The translations under genes and the position numbers were made by a program. A stretch of 10,173 nucleotides of DNA. Origin: an uncultured Bacteroidales bacterium (lineage in GTDB: Bacteria > Bacteroidota > Bacteroidia > Bacteroidales > UBA932). Positions 1 through 6,806 of the stretch are shown here, in pieces. Location: assembly GCA_927798505.1 (NCBI GenBank), contig CAKMNE010000044.1, positions 1 to 10,173 of the forward strand, given 5' to 3'. Positions within the stretch are counted from its first letter, which is position 1. Each line of letters opens with the position of its first letter. The notes below the pieces were generated by a model. The model saw nothing but the letters and a program-made list of their open reading frames with translations. It had not been told where the DNA came from and ran no database searches.

Positions 1-995
1 CGTGGCAGAGGCTGCTGGTGATGGCGGGCGGCGTGCTGTTCAACTTCATATTCGCCATCATCGCGTACTGCGCCATTCTGGGCATATGGGGCTCCGCCTA
101 TATCCCCAACTCGCAGGCCAGCATATATCCCGACAAGCTTGCCGTCGAGATGGGCTTCAAGCCGGGAGACCGCATAATCGCGCTGGACGACTATGTGCCG
201 GAGGACTTCGCCTCCCTGCAGGCAGACATGGTGCGCAGGGACGTGCGCTACGCGAAGGTTCTGCGCGGAGATGATACGCTGAGCATATACATAGACAGGG
301 CTATGGTGCCCCAGATGCTCGAATCCCCGCTTATGTTCGATTACGCAATGCCTTTCATCGTGGATTCGGTGATGAGCGGGAACAACCGGGCCCTGCGCAA
401 GGGGGACGAGATACTCTCGCTTGCGGGGACGACTACGGAATTCCTGCAGGACGCCCGGGGCGTGCTGGCCGATCACGCGGGGCAAACGGTCCTTGCCACC
501 GTTTCAAGGAATGGTCAGGTGATGGAGCTGCCGCTGCAGGTGGATACGCTGGGCAAGCTGGGCATTGCGCTGGGCCTGCCGCCGGTCGAAAGGAAGCATT
601 ACAATGCACTCAGCTGCATACCGGCCGGACTGAAACTCGCCGGAAGTACGGTTACCGGCTACCTGCGTGACCTCAAGATGGTGTTTACGCCGTCCACGGG
701 GGCCTATAAATCCGTAGGCAGCTTCATAGCCATAGGCCAGGTATTCCCGAAGAAATGGGACTGGTACCGCTTCCTCAACATCGTCGCCCTTCTTTCCATA
801 ATGCTCGGAGTGATGAACCTCATCCCAATCCCGGGCCTGGACGGAGGACATATATTGTTTACCCTTTTCGAGATAGTCACCGGACGCAAGCCTTCGGACA
901 AGTTCCTGATGGTGATGCAGATGATAGGTATGGTCCTGCTGCTGATGCTGATGGTGCTGGCCTTCGGAAATGACATATCAAGATTAATACACTGA
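1..995 (+). CDS. rseP: RseP family site-2 zinc metalloprotease, 3' part (5' end outside window)
   Basis: Intramembrane protease of the RseP/S2P family (M50), which in bacteria cuts anti-sigma factors and leftover signal peptides within the inner membrane. The reading frame is open to the left edge (first whole codon at 3), so the N-terminal helix with the HExxH zinc site is missing here. What remains begins with the family block WQRLLVMAGGVLFNF, which runs into a membrane helix. A periplasmic PDZ-like region of about 180 residues follows, then a helix ending in NLIPIPGLDGGHILF. That block carries the third zinc ligand, the Asp of the LDG motif (codon 840-842). A final hydrophobic helix lies near 900-965. 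The visible part is about 331 codons, consistent with a full protein of roughly 440-460 residues. The DUF4837 lipoprotein gene starts 5 bp after the stop, suggesting one transcript. In related genomes dxr often lies upstream, but that cannot be seen here. The family call is firm; the substrate is unknown. Confidence 0.95.
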   Translation, partial: WQRLLVMAGGVLFNFIFAIIAYCAILGIWGSAYIPNSQASIYPDKLAVEMGFKPGDRIIALDDYVPEDFASLQADMVRRDVRYAKVLRGDDTLSIYIDRAMVPQMLESPLMFDYAMPFIVDSVMSGNNRALRKGDEILSLAGTTTEFLQDARGVLADHAGQTVLATVSRNGQVMELPLQVDTLGKLGIALGLPPVERKHYNALSCIPAGLKLAGSTVTGYLRDLKMVFTPSTGAYKSVGSFIAIGQVFPKKWDWYRFLNIVALLSIMLGVMNLIPIPGLDGGHILFTLFEIVTGRKPSDKFLMVMQMIGMVLLLMLMVLAFGNDISRLIH

Positions 996-1000
996 AGCTT

Positions 1001-1981
1001 ATGAAGAGATTTTTCACATTCGCAGCACTGGCTCTGGTGCTTGTGGGCTGCAAAAACACCGCACCACTGCTTCCTACCGTCAGCGGCAAGGCCGGCGAAG
1101 TGCTGGTGGTGATAGAGAAAAGCGACTGGGACGGCCAGCTCGGGGAAGACGTGCGCGGGGTACTGGCGGACGAATATCCTTTCCTGCCGGTTCAGGAGGC
1201 CAGATACAGCGTAGCCAATGTGAGTCACGGAGGCTTTATAGAGATGTTCCAGGTGCACAGGAATATAGTCTTTTTCGACATCAATCCTCAGGCCGCCACT
1301 ACAGGAGTGAAGTTTCTGAAGGACAAATGGGCTACCCCTCAGTGCGTGATTCTGGTGAGCGCGCACACCGCCGGGATGGCGGACTCGCTTTTCCTGAGCA
1401 ATGCCGATATGATAGTCGAGGCTATTGAGCAGGCTGAAAGGGAGAGAGTGATCGCCAATACCCGCAAATACGAGAACACGAGTGTTTACCCGGCGGTTGC
1501 CAAGGTGTTCGGAGGCTCCGTCCATGTGCCTTCAGGCTACAAGCTGGCAAAGATCACAGACGATTTTGCCTGGATTCAGGACAAGAAGCAATACACCACC
1601 CAGGGCATTTTCATTTACAGATATCCGGCGGGAAAGGACGATTTCACTATGGAAAACATCGTGAAGAACCGCAACCGTATGCTTAAGGCCAATGTGCCGG
1701 GAATGTTCGAGGGGACATATATGATTACCGGAACCTACTGGACTCCGCAAACCCGTTTCCTCAAGTACAAGGGAAAGGAATTTGCAGAGACCCACGGGAT
1801 GTGGGAGGTTGAGGGTGACTATATGGGAGGACCTTTCGTATCCCATGCATTCTACTCTCCTGATGGACAATACATAGTTGTTGCAGAGGCCTGGGTCTAT
1901 GCGCCGAAGTATGAAAAACGCCAATATCTGAGGCAGACTGAATCGCTGCTCTACTCATGGGAATGGGCGAAAGAGAAATAA
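1001..1981 (+). CDS. DUF4837 family lipoprotein
   Basis: A 326-residue exported lipoprotein of unknown function, recognised from memory as DUF4837, a family I know only from Bacteroidota. The N-terminus is a classical lipoprotein signal: K2-R3, a hydrophobic stretch at residues 4-15, and a lipobox L14-V15-G16-C17, so the mature protein should begin at a lipidated Cys17. Conserved stretches typical of the family are visible: SGKAGEVLVV near residue 28, FQVHRNIVFFDINPQ near 83, VPSGYKLAKITDDFAWI near 176, YTTQGIFIYRYPAG near 198, and YMGGPFVSHAFYSPDGQYIV near 274. Length matches the family. The ATG lies 5 bp after the rseP stop with no obvious Shine-Dalgarno sequence, which is normal in this phylum. 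Position behind rseP suggests a role in the cell envelope, but that is inference from context. No catalytic motif is recognisable. Confidence 0.9.
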   Translation: MKRFFTFAALALVLVGCKNTAPLLPTVSGKAGEVLVVIEKSDWDGQLGEDVRGVLADEYPFLPVQEARYSVANVSHGGFIEMFQVHRNIVFFDINPQAATTGVKFLKDKWATPQCVILVSAHTAGMADSLFLSNADMIVEAIEQAERERVIANTRKYENTSVYPAVAKVFGGSVHVPSGYKLAKITDDFAWIQDKKQYTTQGIFIYRYPAGKDDFTMENIVKNRNRMLKANVPGMFEGTYMITGTYWTPQTRFLKYKGKEFAETHGMWEVEGDYMGGPFVSHAFYSPDGQYIVVAEAWVYAPKYEKRQYLRQTESLLYSWEWAKEK

Positions 1982-1996
1982 AGTTGCGGAAATCTA

Positions 1997-2026
1997 TTGT
2001 CAAACCAAAAATTATTTCTATCTTTG
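1997..2026 (+). promoter_or_regulatory. Bacteroidota-type promoter of tRNA-Glu/rpsT
   Basis: The octamer TATCTTTG at 2019-2026 matches the Bacteroidota -7 consensus TAnnTTTG exactly. A TTGT at 1997-2000, about 19 bp upstream, fits the -33 TTG element. Transcription should begin a few bases after 2026, just before the tRNA-Glu 5' end at 2038. No other promoter is visible before rpsT, so this one probably serves both the tRNA and S20. Confidence 0.75.
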
Positions 2027-2037
2027 CAATCCTCTTT

Positions 2038-2109
2038 GGTGGGTTCGTATAACGGCTAGTACTCAAGATTTTCATTCTTGCAATAGGAGTTCGATTCTCC
2101 TACCCACTA
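2038..2109 (+). tRNA. tRNA-Glu (anticodon UUC)
   Basis: A full cloverleaf can be folded by eye. The acceptor stem GGTGGGT pairs with ACCCACT (one G-T wobble at 1-72). The D arm is GTA...TAC. The anticodon stem CAAGA/TCTTG encloses loop TTTTCAT, giving anticodon TTC and Glu identity. A 4-base variable region CAAT precedes the T stem AGGAG/CTCCT with loop TTCGATT. The discriminator is A. The 4-base variable region is the same as in E. coli tRNA-Glu. The 3' CCA is not encoded (the next bases are CGA), so it must be added by the CCA enzyme. It lies 24 bp upstream of rpsT and probably shares its transcript. Confidence 0.95.
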
Positions 2110-2133
2110 CGAAAAAATAAAAAAAATAAAATA

Positions 2134-2388
2134 ATGGCAAACACAGCTTCAGCAGAAAAAGCAGCTCGCCAGGGCGAGAGGCGCAGGTTGCATAACAGGT
2201 ATTATGCAAAAACAACAAGGAACGCGATTCGCGACATCCGCAATACTACTGACAAGGCCGCAGCACAGGCAGCAGCTCCTGCAGTATTCGCAAAGATTGA
2301 TAAGCTTGCAAAGATTGGTCTTATTCACAAGAACAAGGCAGCTAATCTGAAGAGCGGAATTCAGGTTTACATCAACAAGCTTGCATAA
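2134..2388 (+). CDS. rpsT: 30S ribosomal protein S20
   Basis: An 84-residue basic, alanine-rich helical protein of the S20 family, which binds 16S rRNA early in small-subunit assembly. Family features are visible: the start [18 protein letters not shown], the RNA-binding stretch [17 protein letters not shown], and the C-terminal block [19 protein letters not shown]. Length is normal for the family (about 84-88). The ATG follows an A-rich run without a Shine-Dalgarno sequence, usual for highly expressed Bacteroidota genes. It is preceded by tRNA-Glu and followed by tRNA-Pro. Its last three codons and the stop are part of a terminator hairpin (2377-2403). Codon use is strongly biased (many AAG, GCA and CGC codons), as expected for a ribosomal protein. 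Confidence 0.97.
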   Translation: MANTASAEKAARQGERRRLHNRYYAKTTRNAIRDIRNTTDKAAAQAAAPAVFAKIDKLAKIGLIHKNKAANLKSGIQVYINKLA

Positions 2389-2403
2389 AAGCAAGCTTTT
2401 TTT
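2377..2403 (+). terminator. Intrinsic terminator overlapping the end of rpsT
   Basis: A perfect 8-bp inverted repeat AAGCTTGC (2377-2384) / GCAAGCTT (2391-2398) has loop ATAAAA and a 7-base T run (2397-2403). The 5' arm is the codons for Lys-Leu-Ala at the end of S20, and the stop codon TAA sits in the loop. A ribosome at the stop codon would cover the hairpin, so termination may depend on translation. tRNA-Pro begins only 4 bp after the T run. Confidence 0.7.
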
Positions 2404-2406
2404 CTT

Positions 2407-2479
2407 CGAGAAGTAGCGCAGTTGGTAGCGCACTACGTTCGGGACGTAGGGGTCGGGCGTTCGAGTCGCCTCTTCTCGA
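2407..2479 (+). tRNA. tRNA-Pro (anticodon CGG)
   Basis: A 73-nt cloverleaf. The acceptor CGAGAAG pairs perfectly with CTTCTCG. The D arm is GCGC...GCGC. The anticodon stem CTACG/CGTAG encloses loop TTCGGGA, giving anticodon CGG (decodes CCG, Pro). The variable region is GGGTC. The T stem GGGCG/CGCCT (one G-T) has loop TTCGAGT. The discriminator is A, and CCA is not encoded. Like other bacterial tRNA-Pro it has C1-G72 rather than G1-C72. No promoter is visible between the upstream T run and this gene, so it is probably made by read-through from rpsT. Confidence 0.95.
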
Positions 2480-2480
2480 C

Positions 2481-2509
2481 AAAAAGTCCACCTTGGTGTG
2501 GGCTTTTTT
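2481..2509 (+). terminator. Intrinsic terminator after tRNA-Pro
   Basis: An 11-bp stem AAAAAGTCCAC (2481-2491) / GTGGGCTTTTT (2498-2508), with one G-T pair and loop CTTGGT, ends in a run of six T (2504-2509). It starts one base after the tRNA and closes the tRNA-Glu/rpsT/tRNA-Pro unit. Its T run sits where the -33 region of the queH promoter would be. Confidence 0.85.
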
Positions 2510-2532
2510 CATAATAAATAGTAGTATCTTTG
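2504..2532 (+). promoter_or_regulatory. Bacteroidota-type promoter of queH-ispE
   Basis: TATCTTTG at 2525-2532 is an exact TAnnTTTG -7 element, identical to the one before tRNA-Glu. The T-rich segment 2504-2509, about 16 bp upstream, is the only candidate for the -33 element and is shared with the preceding terminator. The queH ATG lies only 5 bp after the element, so the mRNA is predicted to begin at or within a base or two of the start codon. Confidence 0.7.
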
Positions 2533-2537
2533 CACCG

Positions 2538-3140
2538 ATGTCCCGAAATGAATGCACACTTCCAGGCACTGCGCCCGGCATAAAACTCGACCCGCCTCAA
2601 GGCAAGGTCCTGCTTCACGCCTGCTGTGCGCCCTGCAGCAGTGCAATCCTGGAGGCAATGATTCTCAACGGGATTCGTCCCCTGGTTTTCTTTTCCAACT
2701 CCAACATAGTCCCCCGCGAAGAATACGAGCTTCGCAAAGAGGAACTCATCCTCTACTGTGATCGCCTGGGGCTTGACTATGTGGATGATGAATACAATCA
2801 CGGACAATGGCTTGCGGAAGTTGCCCTTGGCCGGGAAGATGCTCCCGAGAGGGGTGTCCGCTGCCAGGAGTGCTTCCGATTCCGCCTTCAAAGGGCAGCT
2901 GACTATGCCGCCGCTCACGGCTGTCAGGTCCTGACCACTACCCTGGCATCCTCCCGCTGGAAAGTTCTGGAGCAGGTCGATGCGGCAGGACAGCAGGCCT
3001 GCGAGAGAAGCGGCATTACCTGGTGGTCTATGAATTGGCGCAAAGGCGGCCTTCAACCCCGTCGCAATGAACTGATAAAAGAACTCGGCTTCTACAACCA
3101 GACCTTCTGCGGATGCGAGTTCTCAAAACCGAAGATATGA
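2538..3140 (+). CDS. queH: Epoxyqueuosine reductase QueH
   Basis: Last step of queuosine synthesis: reduces epoxyqueuosine to queuosine at position 34 of tRNAs for Tyr, His, Asn and Asp. QueH is the non-B12 alternative to QueG. The 200-residue protein carries the expected cysteines: HACCAPC (C29, C30, C33), RCQECFRFRL (C109, C112) and FCGCEF (C191, C193), which in the family hold an iron-sulfur cluster and an additional iron. Other family stretches are FSNSNIVPREEYELR (53-66) and the LTTTLASSRWK block. The ATG at 2538 is chosen because it follows the promoter directly. An upstream TTG at 2493 would begin inside the tRNA-Pro terminator. The first 22 residues are longer than in many homologues, which start close to the first Cys motif, but no other in-frame ATG fits. 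The stop overlaps the ispE start (ATGA). Confidence 0.92.
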   Translation: MSRNECTLPGTAPGIKLDPPQGKVLLHACCAPCSSAILEAMILNGIRPLVFFSNSNIVPREEYELRKEELILYCDRLGLDYVDDEYNHGQWLAEVALGREDAPERGVRCQECFRFRLQRAADYAAAHGCQVLTTTLASSRWKVLEQVDAAGQQACERSGITWWSMNWRKGGLQPRRNELIKELGFYNQTFCGCEFSKPKI

Positions 3141-3895
3141 TCGCTCTCGCTTACCCGAAAATCAACATCGGCCTGAACGTTCTCCGCAAGCGCGAGGACG
3201 GATATCATGACCTGGAAACGCTGTTTTACCCCGTCGATGCCTGGAAGGACGAGTTGGAAATAACGCGCTCGGATGCATTTCAAATCAGTGTCGAAGGTGC
3301 TGACTGGAACCCGCTTGATGACCTCACGGCAAAGGCCTGGCGTCTGCTTAGGGACGAATACGGCATTGGACCTGTGTCGATTCGGGTCAAAAAGGGCATT
3401 CCTGTTGGTGCGGGCCTCGGCGGCGGCTCGTCCGACTGCGCCCTGGCGCTTAAAATGATGGACCGGCTCTTCGAACTGAATCTCGGAACCGCACGACTCG
3501 AGCAACTCGCCGGCCGCCTCGGGTCCGACTGTGCCTTTTTCATCCGCAACATCCCTCAATGGGGCAGCGGCCGCGGGGAAATACTCACCCCGGCCTCCAT
3601 TGACTTGAGCGGGCATGAGTTCCGTCTGGCAATCCCCGAGGGTTCACATATCAGTACAGCTGAGGCATACAGGGGAATACATCCCCATACACCGGCCATA
3701 CCTTTGCGCGAGGCGTTGACACTGCCTGTCTCCCAATGGGAAGGCCGTGTCATCAACGATTTTGAAAAGAGCGTCTTCCCTGCCCACCCCGAAATCCAGG
3801 CACTCAAAGACAGGATGTATGAAGATGGTGCACTGTATGCCTCAATGACCGGCAGCGGCAGTGCTGTTTACGGCATTTTCAATAAAGACAGATAA
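3137..3895 (+). CDS. ispE: 4-diphosphocytidyl-2-C-methyl-D-erythritol kinase
   Basis: GHMP-fold kinase of the non-mevalonate (MEP/DOXP) isoprenoid pathway. It phosphorylates CDP-methylerythritol at the 2-OH using ATP. With the ATG at 3137 the protein has 252 residues and begins MIALAYPKINIGLNV, the normal family start with catalytic Lys8. Next come the GYHDLET substrate motif (22-28), the ATP loop PVGAGLGGGSSD (89-100), LGSDCAFF with catalytic Asp131, and the C-terminal GHMP motif GSGS at 239-242. I chose 3137 over an in-frame ATG at 3113 because it gives the family N-terminus and a 4-bp ATGA overlap with the queH stop, implying translational coupling. It is somewhat shorter than E. coli IspE (283), mostly in the C-terminal half. 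A strong terminator follows at 3916. Confidence 0.95.
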   Translation: MIALAYPKINIGLNVLRKREDGYHDLETLFYPVDAWKDELEITRSDAFQISVEGADWNPLDDLTAKAWRLLRDEYGIGPVSIRVKKGIPVGAGLGGGSSDCALALKMMDRLFELNLGTARLEQLAGRLGSDCAFFIRNIPQWGSGRGEILTPASIDLSGHEFRLAIPEGSHISTAEAYRGIHPHTPAIPLREALTLPVSQWEGRVINDFEKSVFPAHPEIQALKDRMYEDGALYASMTGSGSAVYGIFNKDR

Positions 3896-3915
3896 ACGGC
3901 CCCACGGCCACGAAC

Positions 3916-3950
3916 AACAAAACCGACCCTGCGGGAGGGTCGGTTTTGTT
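3916..3950. terminator. Bidirectional terminator between ispE and pnp
   Basis: A perfect 15-bp inverted repeat: AACAAAACCGACCCT (3916-3930) and AGGGTCGGTTTTGTT (3936-3950), with loop GCGGG. The GC core is flanked by an A-rich arm on the left and a T-rich arm on the right, so either strand yields a stem followed by U-rich RNA. It lies between two convergent genes and can end both the queH-ispE and the rpsO-pnp transcripts. Confidence 0.9.
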
Positions 3951-3963
3951 GGATATTGAATGT

Positions 3964-3985
3964 GCCTTGCGGCGGAGCGCAAGGC
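3964..3985 (-). other. Hairpin just after the pnp stop codon
   Basis: A perfect 8-bp inverted repeat GCCTTGCG (3964-3971) / CGCAAGGC (3978-3985) with a 6-base loop lies 10 bp beyond the pnp stop on the minus strand. No T run follows it, so it is unlikely to terminate by itself. It may protect the 3' end of the pnp mRNA ahead of the real terminator at 3916-3950. Confidence 0.5.
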
Positions 3986-3995
3986 CAGCGGGATA

Positions 3996-6422
3996 CTAGA
4001 AGATTTCTTCTACAGGCTCTTTGAAGTCGTCGGACTGAGGAGCCGGAGCTTCTTCGCGGCGGGTGAAGCTGCGGCGAGGGCCACGGTCATCGCGGCGGTC
4101 GCTGCGGCGCTCACTATCACGGTCATTACGGCGGTCACCATCACGGTCTGAACGACGCTCCTGGCGAGGACCACGGTCATCGCGACGGCGGTCATCACGA
4201 CGGTCACTGTCGCGGCGAGGACCACGGTCGCTGCGTGGACGACGCTCAGGCTCAACATAGCCTTCCGGCTTCTCGGTCAGAGCGCGCATGGAAAGACGCA
4301 TCTTTCCGGTCTTGGCATCAATCTCAAGCAGCTTGACATCAACCTCGTCGCCAACCTTGAGCACATCCTCAACCTTGTCAGTCTTGGTCCAGGCAATCTC
4401 GCTGACGTGCAGCAAGCCCTCTTTTCCAGGAAGAATCTCCACGAATGCACCGAACTCGAGTATGCTGACAACCTTTCCGTGGTAAACGGTACCGACCTCA
4501 GGGACAGCAACGATACCCTCAATCCAAGCCTTGGCCTTAGCCATAGCCTCGGCATCGTTGGAAGCGATATCCACAACTCCGACAGTTCCCTCTCCGTTAG
4601 GATTAGGCACTTCGTCAATGGAGATGGTAGCGCCTGTCTCCTTCTGGATCTTCTGGATGGTCTCGCCACCCTTTCCGATAATGGCACCGATAAACTCGGA
4701 AGCCACAATCATCTGCTGGATGCGAGGAACGAACGGCTTGTAGTCCTCACGAGGAGCAGGGATGGCCTTGAGCATCTCTCCCATAATGTGGAGACGTCCC
4801 AGACGGGCCTGCTCAAGAGCCTTGGCAAGCACATCGTAGCTGAGTCCGTCAACCTTGATATCCATCTGGGTAGCGGTGATACCGTCAGCGGTACCCGTTA
4901 CCTTGAAGTCCATATCTCCGAGGTGGTCCTCATCTCCGAGGATATCGGTGAGGATTGCGTAACGGTCGTTAGGGTGAGTCTCATCGGTAATGAGTCCCAT
5001 AGCCACTCCGGCAACCGGCTTCTTGATCTGTACGCCGGCGTCCATAAGTGCAAGGCAGCCGCCGCACACTGAGGCCATGGATGATGAGCCGTTGGACTCG
5101 AGAATATCGGAAACCACGCGAATCGCATATGGGTTCTCCGGTGCCATAGGAATCACCGGCTTGAGCGCACGCATAGCCAGGTTACCATGTCCAATCTCAC
5201 GACGTCCCACGCCGCGCTGAGGCTTGGCCTCACCTGTTGCGAACGGAGGGAAGTTGTAGTGGAGCACGAACTGCTGGTCATCCTGGATGAGGACCTCATC
5301 GGTCTCCTTCATATCCATCTTGGTTCCGAGGGTGACGGTCGCAAGGGACTGGGTTTCACCGCGGGTGAAGATGGCTGAGCCGTGGGCGCAAGGGAGGTAG
5401 CCAACCTCGCACCAGATAGGGCGCACCTGGGTGCAAACGCGGCCGTCGAGGCGGATGCCCTCGTCGAGAATCATGTTGCGCATAGCCTCCTTCTCCACAT
5501 CGTGGTAGTAGCGGCCGGCAAGGGTAACGCTCTGGGCATAAGCCTCTTTCTCTGCCTCATTGGTAGGCTCCGGAAGAGTTGCAATGAACTCGTCGAGGAT
5601 GGCCTTGAAGCCGTCCTCACGCTCATGCTTAGGCTTTGCAGACTTTGCGAGAGCGTAGCACTTGTCATAGCAGAACTCCTTTACGGAAGCCTTGAGAGCC
5701 TCGTCCTCGATGTCGTGAGGGTAGTCCCTCTTCACCTCGGTTCCGAGCTCGGCCATAAGTTCCTTCTGCACGCGGCAGTGCTTCTTGATTTCCTCGTGAG
5801 CGAACTTGATCGCGTCGAGCATGGTCTGCTCGCTGACCTCGTTCATCTCACCTTCAACCATCATAATGTTCTCCTCAGTGGCTGCGACCATCAGCTCGAG
5901 GTCGGCGTCCTTCATCTGGGAGAAGTTAGGGTTGATGACGAATTCGCCACCGATGCGGCAAACGCGAACCTCACCGATAGGGCCGCCGAACGGCAGGTCT
6001 GAAGTTGCGAGTGCGCAGGAAGCAGCGAGGCCTGCAAGTGCGTCAGGCTGGATATCCTTCTCTGCGGAAATAAGTGTAACGTTTACGAATACTTCGAGGT
6101 GGAAATCACTTGGCCAGAGAGGGCGGATAGGGCGGTCAATGAGGCGGCTTACGAGAATCTCATAGTCGCTTGCCTTACCTTCCCTCTTCATAAATCCGCC
6201 AGGGAAGCGTCCTGCGGAATAGAATTTTTCCTTATAATCCACTGTGAGTGGCATGAAGTCAGTACCTTCCTTGACTTCCTTCGCAGCGCAAACCGTGGCG
6301 AGGAGCATAGTGCCTCCCATCTTTACTACTGCGGAACCGTCTGCCTGCTTGGCAAGTTTACCGGTTTCGATTTCAATCACGCGGCCATCCGCGAGTTCAA
6401 TCTTCTTGTTGATTACGTTCAT
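3996..6422 (-). CDS. pnp: Polyribonucleotide nucleotidyltransferase (PNPase)
   Basis: Phosphorolytic 3'-5' exoribonuclease that degrades mRNA and can add nucleotides in reverse; a trimer in the cytoplasm. The 808 residues show the full domain order. The first RNase PH domain (about 10-145) has [11 protein letters not shown] (71-81) and [11 protein letters not shown] (92-102). A helical linker domain follows to about 320. The second, catalytic RNase PH domain carries SNGSSSMAS (443-451) and [12 protein letters not shown] (496-507), in which Asp499 and Asp505 match the E. coli metal ligands D486 and D492. The KH domain has the GKGG loop (583-586) and the S1 domain spans about 644-713. An extra tail of about 90 residues (718-808), dominated by Arg, Asp and Glu, makes it longer than the usual 700-710. 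The ATG at 6420-6422 fits the family start. No promoter was found between it and rpsO, so it is probably read through from rpsO. Confidence 0.97.
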   Translation of the reverse strand: MNVINKKIELADGRVIEIETGKLAKQADGSAVVKMGGTMLLATVCAAKEVKEGTDFMPLTVDYKEKFYSAGRFPGGFMKREGKASDYEILVSRLIDRPIRPLWPSDFHLEVFVNVTLISAEKDIQPDALAGLAASCALATSDLPFGGPIGEVRVCRIGGEFVINPNFSQMKDADLELMVAATEENIMMVEGEMNEVSEQTMLDAIKFAHEEIKKHCRVQKELMAELGTEVKRDYPHDIEDEALKASVKEFCYDKCYALAKSAKPKHEREDGFKAILDEFIATLPEPTNEAEKEAYAQSVTLAGRYYHDVEKEAMRNMILDEGIRLDGRVCTQVRPIWCEVGYLPCAHGSAIFTRGETQSLATVTLGTKMDMKETDEVLIQDDQQFVLHYNFPPFATGEAKPQRGVGRREIGHGNLAMRALKPVIPMAPENPYAIRVVSDILESNGSSSMASVCGGCLALMDAGVQIKKPVAGVAMGLITDETHPNDRYAILTDILGDEDHLGDMDFKVTGTADGITATQMDIKVDGLSYDVLAKALEQARLGRLHIMGEMLKAIPAPREDYKPFVPRIQQMIVASEFIGAIIGKGGETIQKIQKETGATISIDEVPNPNGEGTVGVVDIASNDAEAMAKAKAWIEGIVAVPEVGTVYHGKVVSILEFGAFVEILPGKEGLLHVSEIAWTKTDKVEDVLKVGDEVDVKLLEIDAKTGKMRLSMRALTEKPEGYVEPERRPRSDRGPRRDSDRRDDRRRDDRGPRQERRSDRDGDRRNDRDSERRSDRRDDRGPRRSFTRREEAPAPQSDDFKEPVEEIF
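4056..4253 (-). repeat. Repetitive DNA encoding the Arg/Asp-rich PNPase tail
   Basis: This segment encodes residues 724-789 of PNPase, almost entirely R, D, S, E, G and P. The pentapeptide DRGPR recurs at 732-736, 749-753 and 779-783, separated by RRDD/RRSD-type units. At DNA level the plus strand repeats GCGAGGACCACGGTC (a GGGCC variant in the copy near 4075; exact copies near 4163 and 4213). It is in frame and uninterrupted, so it is part of the gene. Such low-complexity repeats are prone to expansion and contraction between strains. Confidence 0.75.
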
Positions 6423-6448
6423 TATTGTCTTTCTTAAACTGCTTTCAG

Positions 6449-6489
6449 CTAAAATAGGGGGTGGCTCCGCCTTCGGGCCACCCCCTTTT
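6449..6489 (-). terminator. Intercistronic hairpin between rpsO and pnp (attenuator or processing site)
   Basis: On the minus strand GGGGGTGGC pairs with GCCACCCCC (6485-6477 with 6465-6457), nine perfect base pairs, extended by CCG/CGG with one bulged A. It is followed by the weakly T-rich TATTTTAG. The stem is very stable but the U tract is poor, so partial termination or a processing site is more likely than full termination. It is the only structure in the 75 bp between rpsO and pnp. Confidence 0.6.
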
Positions 6490-6497
6490 CCTATCTT

Positions 6498-6773
6498 TTA
6501 TCGACGGAGACCGAGCTCCTTGACGATATTCCTGTATCTCTCGATATCAACCCTCTGGAGGTAATCCAGAACCTGACGACGCTTACCTACAAGGCGAAGA
6601 AGTGAACGGCGTGTAACCACGTCCTTCTTGTTCTTCTTCACGTGCTCGGTAAGGTGAGCGATACGGTAGGAAAATAACGCAACTTGACTCTCAGGAGAGC
6701 CGGTGTCCTTATTAGACTTCCCGTACTTCGCGAAAATCTCTTGCTTCTTCTCTGGCATAAGGTATTCAGCCAT
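6498..6773 (-). CDS. rpsO: 30S ribosomal protein S15
   Basis: A 91-residue primary 16S rRNA-binding protein of the small subunit platform. Family landmarks: [20 protein letters not shown] (residues 9-28), then [21 protein letters not shown], the [18 protein letters not shown] block, and the end [13 protein letters not shown]. The start at 6773 is preferred over the internal Met6 because related S15 proteins carry a few residues before the KKQEIF motif. No Shine-Dalgarno sequence is visible; an A/T-rich stretch precedes the ATG. It lies upstream of pnp in the same direction, the common bacterial order, with a hairpin between them and a structured leader ahead of it. Confidence 0.97.
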   Translation of the reverse strand: MAEYLMPEKKQEIFAKYGKSNKDTGSPESQVALFSYRIAHLTEHVKKNKKDVVTRRSLLRLVGKRRQVLDYLQRVDIERYRNIVKELGLRR

Positions 6774-6806
6774 AGTGCAAAAAATTTGTTAATAGTTAAT
6801 AATCAG

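Noticed and set aside
704..1525. Minus-strand ORF (273 codons) across the rseP/DUF4837 junction
   Set aside because: Antisense to two recognised genes, crosses their junction, and has no motif.
2493..2537. Upstream TTG start for queH
   Set aside because: It lies within the tRNA-Pro terminator and upstream of the queH promoter, so it would not be on the main transcript.
3113..3136. Earlier ATG for ispE at 3113
   Set aside because: It would add 8 residues not found at the family N-terminus and lengthen the overlap with queH; the ATGA start at 3137 fits better.
4056..4253. CRISPR-like or tandem-repeat array
   Set aside because: The repeats are imperfect, have no unique spacers, and are in frame in the PNPase tail, so they are coding low complexity.
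4407..5072. Plus-strand ORFs opposite pnp (also 5382-6002)
   Set aside because: They arise from the strong codon bias of pnp, and the leucine/serine-rich products resemble no family.
6491..6498. Plus-strand TATCTTTT as a promoter
   Set aside because: It lacks the final G, points antisense into rpsO, and has no downstream gene on that strand.
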